Shown piece by piece: positions 45,101-60,100 of a stretch of DNA of 64,000 nt. The stretch is from NCBI GenBank assembly GCA_030248295.1, contig JASANH010001723.1:186001-250000 (forward strand). The letters run 5' to 3'. A program made the position numbers and the translations under genes. The stretch comes from Mesodorylaimus sp. YZB2_4. Its lineage: Eukaryota; Nematoda; Enoplea; Dorylaimida; Dorylaimidae. The notes below the pieces were generated by a model. The model did not search any database. It was not told the origin of the DNA and saw only the letters and a list, made by a program, of their open reading frames with translations. The stretch's first letter is position 1. Each line of letters starts with the position of its first letter.

Positions 45101-48100
45101 CTCGCTTCCACTTTGTATGCAGCTTCTTCATCTTTGCCGACTCCAGTAATAAGCAAACGGAATTTGTTGTCTCCCAAATCCTCTAATCGATAACGCTTGT
45201 CGGGTTTGACCACTTGACCATTTCTGTACCACTTCACGGTTTTTGGTTTACCGCTCAGCTCCACATCGAAGGCCACATTGTCACCATCGTCCGCCGTTTG
45301 GTCCTCGAGTGGCTTGACAATGGTCAGAGTAGCCTCGGCTTCCATCGGAACAGCAGGCTCGGCTGGTTTCTCTTCCTTTGGCTTACGCTTACGAACGGTC
45401 AATGAAGCCTCGGAATCGGCTGTCCCAGCATCGTTGCCAAGTGCGACTTTGTATGTCGCTTCGTCTTCACCACTGGCATCAGGAACTGTCAACCTGAAGT
45501 GCGAATCATCGACTTTGTCGATCTTGATTCGACCATCAGCCGACAGTTCTTTGCCGTTTTTGAACCTTAAATCAAATGCGAAGTGTTAATTGCAGCTATG
45601 CTTCCAGGTTACCTAGCCTACCATTGGACAGTTTTTGGTTTTCCAGTCACCTCCACTTCGAAAGTCACATTGGCACCTTCTTCTACTTCCGCGTTTTTCA
45701 AACCTTTGACAATTTTCGGTTGTTCGACTTTGGCTGAAGAAACCAGGAGGTTAGCTCATCACCCAGAACGTCTAAAATCATGTTAGTAGATGAACTTACG
45801 TTGAACAGACAACTTGCCAGATGACGCCACCGTGCCAGCGGCGTTGGCGGCTTCGATTTTGTACGTTCCGCCATCGTCGATCTGCAACTTGCCAATGGTC
45901 AAGCGATAAACTTTGTCGCTTACTTTCTCGATTTGCACTCGCTTGGTTGCCGTTATTTCAGCACCGCCTTTGAACCTGAAATGGAGTCCGCCACTTACAC
46001 AGTCTTACGTTTTATTGACGTTTTAAGCCACTCACCACTTCAAAGTAGTCGGCTTGTCACTTAGCTCGATTTCAAAGGTGACATCGAGTCCCTCGTCCGA
46101 CTTTTGATCTTCCAAACCTCTGACAATGGTTAATGTAGCTTCGGCCACTGGCGATGGCTCCTTCTTGGCTGGCGGCTTCTTCTTTTCTACTAATTTCACT
46201 GTCAATGCAGCATCCGATGAGTCGGAACCAGCATCATTGCTTGTCTCGACTTTGAACGTTGCCTCGTCATCCTTAGTGACATCGGAAATCGTTAATCGAT
46301 AATGTGTGTCATCCACTTTATCGATTTTTATGCGTTTGTCAGCGGACAATTCGTTTCCATTCTTGTACCTATAAGCCCCAAAGTCAAGTAACATCTGGCA
46401 CAATCCCTAAATACGATATTTGACACTCTCCTTACCATTTCACCTGTTTTGGTTTACCCAAAACCTCGATTTCGAAAGAAACTTTGTCTCCTTCTGGTGC
46501 CTCCGTGTCCTGAAGTCCTTTGACAATGCTCGGTTTTTGCGTCACAGCTGAAGAAGTACAGCAACTTCATTACAGCTGCTACTAAATAAGTAGGTATTGA
46601 AAATTGCCCGGGTCTGTGGCCTAGCGATCAAGGCATTTGCCTCTCACGTTGGGCGCGCATTTACAGGGGAGGGTTCGACTCTTGCCTGGGTAAAAAAATG
46701 ATTGTCAAATATGTGTTCCTTACCCCTCGAGTCCGCAGTATGGTGCTTGGCTATGGATAAAGTATGAGATGACAAGACATGAATCGCGACTTACGTTGAA
46801 CAGCCACTTTGGCCTCCGAGCCGACTGTGCCAGCGGTATTAGTCGCTACCACCTTGTAGTTTCCTGTGTCGTCCACTAACGTGCCACTAATGGTTAATCG
46901 ATAAACCGTCTCATCAACTTTCTCAATCGTAATACGCTTGTCTGTATCGGCTTTGAGTTCTTTGCCACCCTTGTACCTGAACAACGAAAAATATAAGAAT
47001 CCAATGGGGAAGGTCGCCAAAAAACCGCTCACCATTTCAACAAGGCCGGAGCAGCACTCAGTTGCACTTCTAATGTGACGTCCTTCCCTTCATCCATTTG
47101 CTGGTCCTCGAGCCCTTTGACAATAGTCAATGTCGCCTCGGCCTCAGATTCGACTTCCATCGGCTCTTCTTCCTTTGGCGCTGCGCGTTGTTTTATTGTC
47201 AACGCAGCTTCCGATGTCACTGTTCCTGCTTCGTTTCCAGCTTCTACACGATAGGTGGCCTCGTCATCTGGACCGACACTTTCCACAGTCAGGCGATAAT
47301 GGGCATCATCCACTTTGTGTATGGAGATAACCTTGCTTGGAATGACCTCTCGGCCATTCTTGTACCTGAAACATCATCGCTCGTGCAGTTCTTCTGTGGC
47401 ACTGACGGCTAAGTACATATAGTCATACCATTTGACAGTTTTCGGTTTTCCAGAAACCTCGACTTCGAACACGGCTTTAGCACCTTCTTCTGCTTGAACA
47501 TCTTGTAATCCTCTGACAATCGTGGGGAACTTCAAGGCTGAAATTCAAAACTGGTTGACCAATCTTGATCAACGGGCGCAAGATGTACATACCTTCTACG
47601 TTCACTGTTCCTTCGGACGTAGCCGAGCCTTGATCGTTAGTCGCTTCGACGGAATAATCGCCGGCGTCTTCGAGTCTGACGCTAGATATTGTCAATCGAT
47701 AAATAGCATCGTCAACCTTCTCAATTTTTATGTTCTTGTCCGCATGTAGTTCGTTGTTTGCTTTGTACCTAAAAAACCTTTGATTTATAAATACCCCAGA
47801 GAAGCATGTGCCTGCAGGAGGACAACAGAAATCGTACCACTTGACAGTCTTTGGTTTTCCTTCAACTTCGATTTCCAATGTCAGTTGCACGCCAGGTTTT
47901 GTCGTCTGATCTTGCAATCCTCGTCGGAATTTTGGCGCGATCAACTCTACGGCTTTCTCAACCGTCAACTGAGCACTTGTCGAGGCAGAACCAACTTCGT
48001 TCGTGGCCACGGCCGAATACTCGCCCTGGTCAACGCTGGTGGATGCCGAATGGATGGTCAGGCGATGTACCTTGTCGGATATCTTCTCTATCGTAGTCTT

Positions 48101-51100
48101 GTCATCGGACTTAATCTCTTGTCCGTTCCGGAGCCACTTGACGAACACTTCGCTTGTATTCACTTCAACCTCCAACACAACTGTTGTTTTCTCTGAGACC
48201 GTACGGTCCTCCAAACCACGAGTAAACGCTGGGGGTTCCAATGTGACTTTTCCTGAAAGGAAGAGGTAAGTAGGTCACCTGCTCTTCTTTCCTTCACTTG
48301 TTGCAGTCTCACCTTCAACGTAAACATCAGCGACACTTTCGGCTTCACCAGCGGGGTTGATTATCTTGACTGTATAGCTAGCCGTGTCATCAGGAGTCGC
48401 GTTCTTGATTCGTAGAATGCATTGGCCATTGGCACCAGTTTCGATCTGGTAATGACCATTCGGTTTCAATGGAAGTCCTCCTTTGAACCTGTGAAAGCAA
48501 ACGGGTCTACGCCCACTCAGCTAAATCTTAACTGCCACTTACCAGAACACTTCAGGGAATGGTTCGCCAGAAACAACGCAACTTAGAGTGACATCATCGC
48601 CTTCGGTTGCATTTTGGTTTTCCACTCCTTTCACAAATTTCGGAGCTTCTAATCTCTCCTCCACTTCCATTTTGCCTATAAAGCAAACTAACTGTGCCAA
48701 GCGCCATCAACCGCAACTACCCAATCACAACATACCCTCTACACTGACTGTAGCTTTGGCGCTAGCAGTACCAGCTTCATTAGTCAGCGTGCATCGATAC
48801 GTTCCTTCGTCTTGTGGCTGCACATCTTCAATGACCAATCGGATGACTCCAGCATCCTCATCCTTTTGCACCTTTATCCTGCCCTTAGTCTTGACTTCTT
48901 TTCCGTCTTTCAACCTAGCATCACCAAACAAGGGATAAGGCTGACCCGTTATCTGGGTAGCTTCTACTTACCATTTAACATCAGGGAATGGGAGACCCGA
49001 CACCGTCGCTTCCAAGGCGCATACCGATCCTTCGGGCACTGTCATATCATCAAATTTACCTGTGAACTCGGGCGCGCGGAAGGCTAAAAAACAGGTTGCA
49101 AAAAAAGCCGCCTTAGGTTAAGAAATGATGGGGGGATTTGCACATATGCAAACTACGGACCTCTCAGCAAGACTTTGCCTATACTTGGTAATTACCTTCT
49201 ACGGCAACGGTTGCTTCCGTTTTTGCTTCTCCAGCCGCATTAGAAATGGTACAAACATACGTGCCAGCATCTTCTTCACCTGCTTGATGAATGGTCAAAT
49301 TGCACTGGCCATCAGGAGTGGAGTGAACCACGACACGTTTATCCGGTTTGACCTCGCTTCCGTTTTTGTACCTGAAGAATCAATATACTGTACGTATGCC
49401 AGATAAAAAGGATGATAGGCGGGGCATGAAATATACCATTTGATTTCAGGTAATCGTTTCTGATTCTTCATGGATATCTGGCAACCCATTTTGATCGTTT
49501 CACCTCCCTTGACTTTCTGATTCTTCAGACCTTTCGAGAATGTTGGCTCCTCAATCTTTTCTTCCACTACAACAACAAACCGGGCTCTGTCACCCCTGAC
49601 CTACAAGCATGCCTAATAGTCGCCATACCTTTTACGTCAGCCTCGGTTTCAGCTTTTCCAGCCACGTTCAAAGCCACGCACTGATAAGTTCCAATGTCTT
49701 CTGTTCGAGCCTGATAAACTGTGAGGCGCTGGCGCCCATCAAGGAAGCTTTCGACAACATGACGTGGACCGGCTTGAACAGGCTTGTTGTCCTTGTACCA
49801 AACAACTTTCGGCTGCGGACTGCCAGCAACCACGCACTACATAAACAGAAGGATAAATCTATGAGCGCAACATTGCATACTGAACATACTTCTAGTTGAG
49901 CCACAGCACCCTCGTTCGCTTTGCACTCATGCAGGGGTTCGAGGAATTGCGGTGCTTCCGTTGGGACTGGTTGAATCTCCATTTCTTCCGCCGCTAAAGT
50001 TAGAGACAGGAATGCATCCCATGACAGTGTATTTGTGCACAAGTATTCTTACTCTGCACAGACAAAGGAGCCTTGGAGCTCATCGAGCCAGCGACATTCG
50101 TAGCCGATATGCGATAATTGCCTTGATCTTCCGCCTGCGCCTTGTGAATAATCAGTTGCTCAGTGCCATCAGGTAAAGATTTTATTTCAACGTCCTTGTT
50201 CGGTTTCACTTCGCGCCCATCCCTGCAAAAGTATCAATGCTCACTCCTTTTTCTCCCACAACAATCTTATAACATACTTGAACCACTTCACTTCTGGTCG
50301 TGGGAAGCCAGACACCTTGCATTCAAACATTGCTTCTTCGCCTTCGTTGGCCTTGACTTCTCGCAAGTCTTGAACGAATTCTGGGGCCGTTTCTTCCCCG
50401 ATTTCCATTTCCTCTTGCTGCGCAGCTGAAAAAAACAGGATGCTGACTTAGACGTATGACCATTTCATTTAAAACTTACTCGAAACTTGTAACTTGGCAT
50501 CTGTTTTCGCTGTGCCAACAATATTGACAGCTTCACATCTATAGGCGCCAACGTCTTCGGCATGCACATTATAAATGACCAGTCGGTGCACGCCCGTTTC
50601 TGTTTCTTCTATTTTTACGTGATCACTTGGTTTCAACGGCTTTCCATCCTTTAACCATTTTATCTCTGGTTTTGGCAAACCTTTGACAGCGCATTCCAGT
50701 TGAGCTGTCTCGCCCTCCGCAGCTTGGCATTCGTGCAAAGGCGTAGTAAATTCTGGCGCAACTTCGCTTCCTGGAGGCACTTCTTTTTCTTCGGCCACTG
50801 AAAAGTACGAATGGTTATAGCTGATATGAGAAACAATGCATAAGTTCACCTGATAGTGGAGCATGAGTTTCAGCAGCCTGGCCATCTTTTGTCACCACTT
50901 CGCACTTGTATTCCCCAACGTCCTCTGGGGCAGCATCCTTGACCACTAGGCGTTGAGTGCCATCTGGCTTCGATTCTACTTGCACGTGTTCAGATGGCTT
51001 GATTTCTTTGCCGTCCTTGAACCAATGAATTTCTGGTTTTAATGCGGCTGTGGCTTTGTCCAGCTGACATTCGAACATTGCCGTTTGTCCTTCGCTAGCC

Positions 51101-54100
51101 TTTACAGCGTGCAGAGCCTGGGCGAAATGAAGGGCTGTTTCTTCGTCACGGGCTTCGGCCGCTTGCACCGCCGCTAAAGGAAAACGACGAAATTACGTCA
51201 AACATGCGATCACTCAAGCCCAGGTAATAGCTTACACTTGACAGACAATGTGGCATCTGACCACACCGTTCCAGCCACATTCACCGCTTCACATCGATAC
51301 TCGCCAACATCGTCCGTCTTTGCTGCGTGTACAATCAAGATTTGGGTTCCATCGTCCTTTGCTTCGATTCCCATATGTTTCGAAGGTTTCACCACTGCGC
51401 CATCTTTGTACCAACGAATCTCTGGTTGCGGTAAACCAGTTACCTTGCATTCCAAACGGACTTCTTCGCCTTCTTGGGCGCGTTGAGCGCGCAAAGGTTC
51501 CACAAAATCTGGAGCAACTTCGCCCCCTTCTTCAACGATGCCAACACCAGCGGCTGAAATATTGTTTGACTTCACGACTAGAATCTGTACAGGATTTAAG
51601 ACCAACTTACTTTTCACAATCAATGGTCCTTCAGTCCAAGCAGTTCCAGCTTCGTTAGCAGCTTCACATCGATATTCGCCTGTATCAACTTCCTTGGCAT
51701 CTCTCAGAATCAGCCGTTGCGTACCATCAGGTTTGGACTCGATTTTGACTTTGTCACTTGGCTTCACTTCTTGGCCATCTTTGAACCTGAGCACACATCT
51801 CCTTTGACCTTGCATACCAAAATACTAAAGTGATAACTTACCATTTCACGGTTGGAGCTGGACGGGCGACCACACGGCATTCGAGGACTGCTTGCTGGCC
51901 CTCGGTGGCTTGAGCCGCCTTCAATATATCCACGAATTCTGGCGCCGTTTCCTCTCCACCCTCGACGGGTACTTGTTTGGCAGCTGTAATTCCAAAGCTT
52001 TGTGTATCTCATCTATCCTCAAATTCTAATCACTTCTTACATTTTACGTCCAGTCGAGCCTCGCTCTTTGCTTTTCCTGCGGGTGTGATAATCTCGACCG
52101 CATATTGACCAATATCGCTACTCTTTGCTTCCTTTATAACCAGCCTCTGAGTACCATCCGGTTCCGATTCAATCAGAATATCTTCGATCGGTTTGAGTTC
52201 TTTTCCATCCTTCAACCAGCGCACCTTTGGCGACTTGCCGGTCACAGCGCACTCCAAGACAGCAGTTTCCCCTTCCGTCACTGTGCAAGGAGCCAGTGGC
52301 GTCTTGAATTCCGAAGAAGTCTCCTCTTTGACTTGTTCCGATTTTGCTTCGGCAACTAAAACCCAAAGTATACGGGTAGTGCGTCTGATTATAACTAATA
52401 CTCTTACATCAAAGACCTGCCCTCACCTTTCACGTCCAACTTGGCCTCTGTGGAAGCAGTACCAGCAGTACTGACTGCCTCCACTCTGTACTGACCAATG
52501 TCGTCCGTTGTCGCTTGTTCAATAATCAATTTCTGTTTGCCATCGGTTGTTGACTCAATTTTGTGCAATTTGTCCGTATGGATCTCTTCATCGTTCTTGA
52601 ACCATCTAAAATAGAACTCGCTTTAATGAAGCTGAAAAACTCGTCCCGTTTGAGACAATTTACTTGACTTCAGGTTTTGGCTTTCCAGTTACCGCGCAAT
52701 CGAGAACCACAGTTTCACCTTCATTCGCTACACACGTTTGCAACGTTTTCGTGAACTCAGGTGCCAGTTCGTCCTTGATCATTTTTTGCTCCGCCACTGC
52801 AACAAGCAACACGTTTCTCGCATATCATCCATACTGGTATTCAATCAGTTGGCCTACCTTTCACTTCCAACTGTCCAACGGTTGCAGCAGTACCAGCAGT
52901 ACTGATTGCCTTGCACGTATATTCTCCCGTATCCAATTTCGTGGCTTTGACGACCATAAGCTTCTGCCCACCTCCAACCTCGGATTCGATAATGTGTCTG
53001 GCATCAGGCTTAATTTCCTTTCCATCTTTGAGCCAAATCACATTCGGCGCAGGCTGTCCTACCACGGCGCATTCCAGAGTCGCTGTTTCTCCAACATTTA
53101 CTGTACACTTTGGTAATTCTTTCACGAATTCAGGTGCAGTCTCCTGCTTCGAAATTGATACTTCCTCCGCGTCTAAACAAAACCACTGACTTCGGTCGGA
53201 AGCTCATTCCAACAAGGACTGAACCTTACATTTTACATCGACATGGGCGAATGAAGCGGCCGAACCAGCTGTGTTGACAGCTTCGCACGTATAATCTCCA
53301 ACATCATCGTCGGCAGCCTTGACTATGGTTAACTTCTGCTGCCCACTCGCCAACGACTCGATCTTGTGCCGACTATCGGGTTGCACTTGCTCCCCATCTT
53401 TGATCCATTTGACTTCAGGCAACGGTTTACCCGAGACAGCACACTCAAGAACTGCCGTCTCGCCTTCTTGAACAGTCACGCTTTCCAAGTCGGATGAGAA
53501 CTGCGGAGCTGTTTCTTCTTTGACACTTTCTTTTCTTTGAAGAGCGGCTGTAAAGAAGTGGTGATTTGACAATACAGTAAACACTGGAGCACAAAAGTGA
53601 TCTACCTTTCACTTCCAAATCCGCAGCTGTCGTCACAGCACCAGCTGGACTTATCGCTTCGCAGACGTATTCGCCAATGTCCTTGTCAGTAGCACGAGTC
53701 ACAGTCAACTTCTGCCTGCCATCTGGCAATTGCTCAATTTTATGCGTGGCATCGGGCTTGATCTCTTTTCCGTCCTTGTACCATTTCACTTCCGGTTTGG
53801 GGGTTCCACTTAAAGCGCACTCGAAAAGAGCCGTTTCTCCAGGCTTAATACTGCAACTATTCAAAGCAGTTGTAAATTCTGGCGCAAACTCTTCGACTGC
53901 TGGCGCTTTCTCTTCTTTCTGTTCGGCTTCTAAAAGAACTTTTGACTTTCTCGATGCGTGATTTCGTTCTAACACATGTCTTACCTTGAACATTCAGACG
54001 CGTTTCCGTGGCAGCTTTGCCCGCGGTACTTGTAGCCTTGCACGAGTACTGGCCAATATCTTGGACAACAGCTTCAAGTATCGTCAGCTTCTGAGTTCCA

Positions 54101-57100
54101 TCCACCAATGTCTCGATCACATGACGTTTGTCAGGTTTGATTTCCTTTCCATCTTTCAGCCAGGTCACGGCCGGTTGTGGTTCGCCTTGCACTCGGCATT
54201 CCAATACAGCTGTTTCGCCCACTGTCACAGTCTGAGCTTCCAACGAGGATACAAATTCCGGCGCATGTTCCTCCTTGCTCTCGACTTCCATGGGTTCTGC
54301 CGCTAAACAGGGAAAATAAACTTCGAGTTGCAAGCAAGCTTCAATAAACAACGCCAGAACGTACTCTTCAAATTAAGGCTCGCTTCCGTCGACGCCTTTC
54401 CAACCTTATTGATCGCCTCGCATTTGTATTGCCCAATGTCCGTCGCAGTGACTTTTTGAATCTCTAATTTCCAGGAACCTTTGGTTTCTTCGACGATTTT
54501 GTGAGTTCTGTCTTCTTTGACCTCCTTTCCATCCTTATAGAATTTGACACTGGGTTGGGGTTCACCAGAGACAGTACACTTCAACGAGATTGATTCGCCT
54601 TCTTCCACCGATTGTGTCGTTAGTGGTTGATCGAATTTTGGTTTCTCTTCTTTCGGTTTCGCTGTCTCGACTTCCATTGGTTCAGCGGAGGCTAACAATA
54701 AGCAGCATAACATGCATATTGTTTTGCCCGCAGAAGAAATAAACGTACTTACCAGTGACAGTGACAGTAGCCGTCGTCGTGCTAGTACCAACTTTGTTGG
54801 ACGCTTGGCACTTATATTCACCACTGTCCTCGGTAGACGAAGACTTCACAGTCAAAATTTGAGTTCCATCCGACTTCGACTGCACGTCCACTTTGCTCGT
54901 TTTCTTCACTTCCTTTTCATCTTTAAACCTTGAATCAAAACTTTCGGAGCTCTTTCGCTCTTAATCCAAACATGGGTACAACCATACCATTTGACATCAG
55001 GATTCGGCTTGCCCGTAACTTTGCACTCCAAGCGTATTTCTTCAGTTTCAACAACAGTAGTCGAGCTCAGTTCGGTTACAAAAGCAGGTTTTCCAGTTTC
55101 GTCCGCCTTTTCTTCTAAAATGGAGAACGGTTCTGTGAGCTCACCCACATTAAGCATAAACTCCATTTTTACTTGTTACAGTAACCCTTGCTTCCTGTTT
55201 CTGTGTTCCCAGCTTGCTGCTGATAACCACTTCGTACGTGCCAGAATCTTGAACAGTGGTTTCCTTGATAACCAATCTGTGTGCACCTTCCTTAGTCGAT
55301 TCAAGAGACAATCCACGAGTGGCCTTGACCTTCTTTCCATCCTTATACCACTCGACGACAGGCGTTGGTAAACCAGCTACCGCGCATTCCAACACGGCCT
55401 TGGCGCCTTCAGTCACAGTGACATCTTCCAGACGCTTCGTGAACTCGGGTGCCATCTCACTCGGCAGCTCCTCTTCTAAAACAAAGAGTCGTCACATGGA
55501 ACCTACTGAGCAACAGGCCGCAGAACGTACCCAGAACTTCCAAAACGGCAGCAGATAGTTCCTCGCCAGCTTCATTCGTTAGCACGCAAGTGTACAGTCC
55601 GCTGTCCGAAATTTTGACTTGTTCAATGACCAATTGATGAAGCTGAGCATTGCCTTCGCCAGGTCTGCTTTTGACGCGGATTCTGGCGATCAGTTCGATT
55701 TCCTTGCCATCTTTTAACCACTTGACACATACTCCTTTCGTATCTGGTACGACACACTCGAAAATGGCCTGCTGACCTTTCCTGACTTTGACGTCTTTGA
55801 TTTTCGTGATGAACTTGGGCGCCATAATTGGTGTCTGGGTACGGAAGCTTTCCTCCTAAAACCATAACAACTATCGAAAACCTGCCTGACGCCAAAAGAG
55901 CAAGGGCAATTCACATCAGTCATCTCATCTGGTATGTCTGTTCCAGCCTCGGATCCGGCTTCGTCACGCTCACTGTAAAGCATGGCTTCCAACTCGCTGT
56001 GTTCGCTGACCAACTCATCCCTGAAATAAGTTCTGTTAGAATACACTAGTATAGTAGTCCCGCAGATGACATACCTGGCAGTGGCCAACGACATTTGGGC
56101 AGTGCACGAAACTTCGCCTGCATCATTTTCGGCTTTGCAAATAATCTCTCCCACCATCGACTGCTTGAACTTCTTGACAGTTAGCGTGCATACATCCTTC
56201 TCTTGCTTGATTGAGTAGTTTTCGTCATTTTGCACTTCTTCATTGTTCACGTACCATGTGATTTTTGGACTCGGGTCGCCAGTAAAAACCACTGAAATAC
56301 ACCAACGATAAGCCATGTCCACCGATAATAACGGCTTACCTTTATGCTTGATAGTCGCTCCCTCCTTGGCGTTTACATTGGACAGCCATTCAGTGAAGTC
56401 TGGTGGCGTTCCACGAGGCGAGATGGTTAGCACGGCCGACGATGAGGCCTCGCCATACTCATTCACCGCTTTGCACTCCACCTTGCCAGCATAATCCAAG
56501 GTAATATCCTTAATAACCACAATGTAGGTCGACTTCTCCCGATAGACTTTCACATTTTGCGATTCCTCCAACTTGCGCCCATTGACGTACCACGTGACCA
56601 GAGGCTCCTACAAGAAGGAACCAGTAAGCCCAACATTCATGACAGCCCACCCATGACTTACTGGTTCGCCCAACAAGACTGCCTTCAACTTCAACGTATC
56701 GCCTTCTCGGCAAGTCGCATCGCAAAGGAACTGCTCAAATTCCACTGGTATCTTCTGGGTCACCGTAATCGGCGCTGTGCTGGTAATTTCACCTCGGCTA
56801 TTGTAAGCGACGCATTTCAACGTTCCAATCATTTCCGTACTGGCTCCTTGAATTTCCATTGTATACACTCCATTTTCTGATAGTAGCTGAGTATCCTCGG
56901 TTTCAACCACTATGCGGTCGTTGATATACCATTTGACACGTGGATCTGGATCGCCAGTAATCAGCACCCTAACACGCAGCGTATCCCCTTCGGCCACGCT
57001 AATCGGAGGTATTTTCGATTGAAATTCTGGTTTCGCTTGAGCACGACGGCGAACCACGGCCACTTGGCATGTGGCTTCAGTAGAGCCAACTTCATTTTCC

Positions 57101-60100
57101 ACCTTGCACACAATTTTGCCTGTGAAGTCTGGTTTCGCCTTTTGGATTTCCAGTGTATGAGTCCCATCAGGGGTTGACGTAATTTTGATATCGGTCGTTT
57201 CAACGATTTCTTTTCCGTTCAGGGCCCATGTAACTTTGGGCGCGGGATCACCAGATACGGAAAGCTCTAACTTCAACGGGTCTCCAGGGCTGATGAGTAC
57301 ATCCTTCAGTTCCGTAAGAACTTTAGGTTGTTCGCCAGTGACTACACGCTTCTCTTCGACCACAGTGACTTCCATTTGCTCTTCGACAACGACCTTCGTT
57401 TCTTCTTCCATCAGTTTCGGTTTCTTCTCGGGTGGTTCAGGTTTTTTCTCCACGGTCACCTTCGTCTTGGCCGTCACCGCTCCTTGCTCATTCTCGATCT
57501 TGCAAGTAATCTCGCCACTCATATCCGATGTAACCTCGGACACTTGCAGTACTTGCTTCCCTGTCGTTTTGTCGGTGACCTTTTTCACATTCTCCGACTC
57601 CTTCATATCCTTTCCATTTAATTGCCACGTGACCTTCGCTTCGGCCTGTGTATCAGTGACCACAACGATTTCCAAAGATTCCCCAACAACAGTTTTGATT
57701 TCTTTGGGCGGTTCCGTCTTAATGACTGGTTTAGTTTCTTTTTTCTTTTCTTCTTCGACCTTCTTCTGTTCCTCCACTTTCTTTGTCTCTTCAGTTTTCT
57801 TTTGTTCTTCTACTTTTTTCTCTTCCGTCTTCTTCGATTCGACGCTGATCTCAGTCTTTGATTCTGTGCTTTCGCCTTCTTTATTTTCGACTTTGCAAAC
57901 GAGGGTGCCCGAAAATTCGCTAGTCACTTTCTGAACACTCAGTGTGAACGTTCCTTTCTCCGTTTGTGACGTAGTCTTGACATTGGACGATTCCTTGATC
58001 TCATTTCCATTCAGTTCCCAGCCCGATTTCTTGACTCCAGATTCCGAATGAATCTTCATTTCCAACTTCAAACTTTCACCTTCTTTGATGGTCACTGATT
58101 CGGGCAGTCCCTTTTCAACGTAAATAGTCGGCTGCGGTTCCGAGACCATCAGCTTCATCTTCGACGACGCTTTGCCGCCCACTGTTTCCAATCGGCATTC
58201 GATTTCTCCAGACAAATCCGTTGTCACATCCAAAATTTCCAAATTGAAGATGTCTTTGCTGTCTTGAGTGACTCGGAAATGATCAGGCATATTCTTCACG
58301 TCCTTTCCATTCAATAGCCAAGTAACTTTGGCAGCTTGTTTCGAATCTACGTTCACTTGAATTTTTACTGATTGACCAGTCTCCACCGGCAGTTCTTCCG
58401 GTAGACCAGCTTTGAACGTGGGAGGTCGTTCGCCCTCGGTCACTGTCACTTTGGCTTTGCACGAGCTGGAGCCAGTCTCGTTCTCCACGACGCACTCGAT
58501 AGTGCCAGCCAATTGCTTCGTGACGTTATCCACCACCAACTCGTGTCGTCCTTCGTCCGTATTCGAGGTCATCTTCACGCCGTTTCCAGGTTTCAATTCT
58601 TTCCCATTTAATAGCCAACGAACAAGAGGTGTTTCTTCGTCTCCTTCCGTTGTCAAAGTCAAACGCAAATTGTCGCCCACATTGACTGTAATATCCGAGA
58701 ATTCTTGTTTGATAATCGGCGCTCGAGAAACGCTGCTGGTCTCAGGCGCGGGTGCTTGTCCGATAATGCTGAGACTGGCCGCCGAGACAGCTGATCCGTT
58801 ATCATTTTCAGCATGGCATTCAATTTCGCCAACAAGGTCGGACGTGACTTTCAGAATTTCCAAAGTGTAGACACCAGTGGCTGGTCGAGCACCGATCTTA
58901 ATATTGCTGGATGGTTTTAATTCGCGTCCATTGATGCGCCAGCTACGAGCACGTCATATGATTACGATAAGCACTCCGCTGCATAGATTCCCTGGTACTT
59001 ACCTCACAACAGGTTCTGGTTCCGACGCAATAGCCACTTCATATTTGACGGATTCACCCTCTCGTACTTTCTTGTCAACCAGTTCTTGTTCAAAACTAGG
59101 CTCGTAGGCTTTGCTGCGCACATTCAAGCGTCCAGTGCAACTGATATCGCCCAGACGATTCACTGCCCGGCACGTCACTTCGCCATCGAAATGAGTCGAT
59201 ACATTTTTTATGGTCAAAATATAAACTCCGTCTTCGGCGATGATATTCACATTCTCTCCCGGCGTCAGCAGATGACCATTCACTTGCTACAACGAGCGCG
59301 CTACTGGGCCACTCCCTCTCCGAAATCATACACCCACACTTACCCATGTCACTTCCGGTTCTGGATCGCCAGTGCACAGTACCTTGAATTTGACCGTATC
59401 GCCTTCGTCCACAGTTTTGTCCTCAATCACTTGCTGGAATTCGGGTGCCACTTTTCGTTTATCCGGGTCCTCGCGTACTGTCAATTTAGCTTGACAATCC
59501 TTCACGCCCATTTCGTTGATCAATCGTATAGAGTACAGGCCGGCGTCCTCTGGTTGCACGTCTCGAATTTTCAATGTTGCTTTTTGCCCATCGTATTCAA
59601 TTTGGAAATCGTGAGATGGATGAATCGCTTGGCCGTCGACGAAAAATGTAATCTCAGGCTCCGGCCAGCCCTCCACTTCGCACTCGAACGTGGCAGAGCC
59701 GCCTTCCGCAATCTCAACATCTTTCAACTTTGTCACAAACTTTGGTGGTGTTGGTGGTTTTTCCACTAGAAATAAGAATTTCATGAGAACTGTTGGAAAA
59801 ATGGTGCAGCCTCCACAAACCACTCATACCTTTGACCACTCTAAAGAAGGCCGACGTCGTGGCTTGACCGTATTCGTTCGTTGCAACGCATCTAAAACCG
59901 AACTACAGTACATCTCGCCCGCCGTAACTCCATCATTTATGTTTACGTATAGCGCCCTGTATCATCCACCAACACCGGGTCGATGGTCATGGCGAAGAAT
60001 CCTTCATCGTCCGAATAAAACTTGTGACGTTCATCCTCGTGCAGCTGAACTCCGTCCTTGAACCTAAAAAGCGGCATTTTCGGAAATCGCGCAGATCAAT

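Noticed and set aside
57185..57934. 249-codon open frame on the plus strand opposite unc-89
   Set aside because: It is the complement of well-supported Ig-domain coding sequence and has low-complexity Ser/Thr/Phe composition caused by the K/E-rich linker on the other strand.
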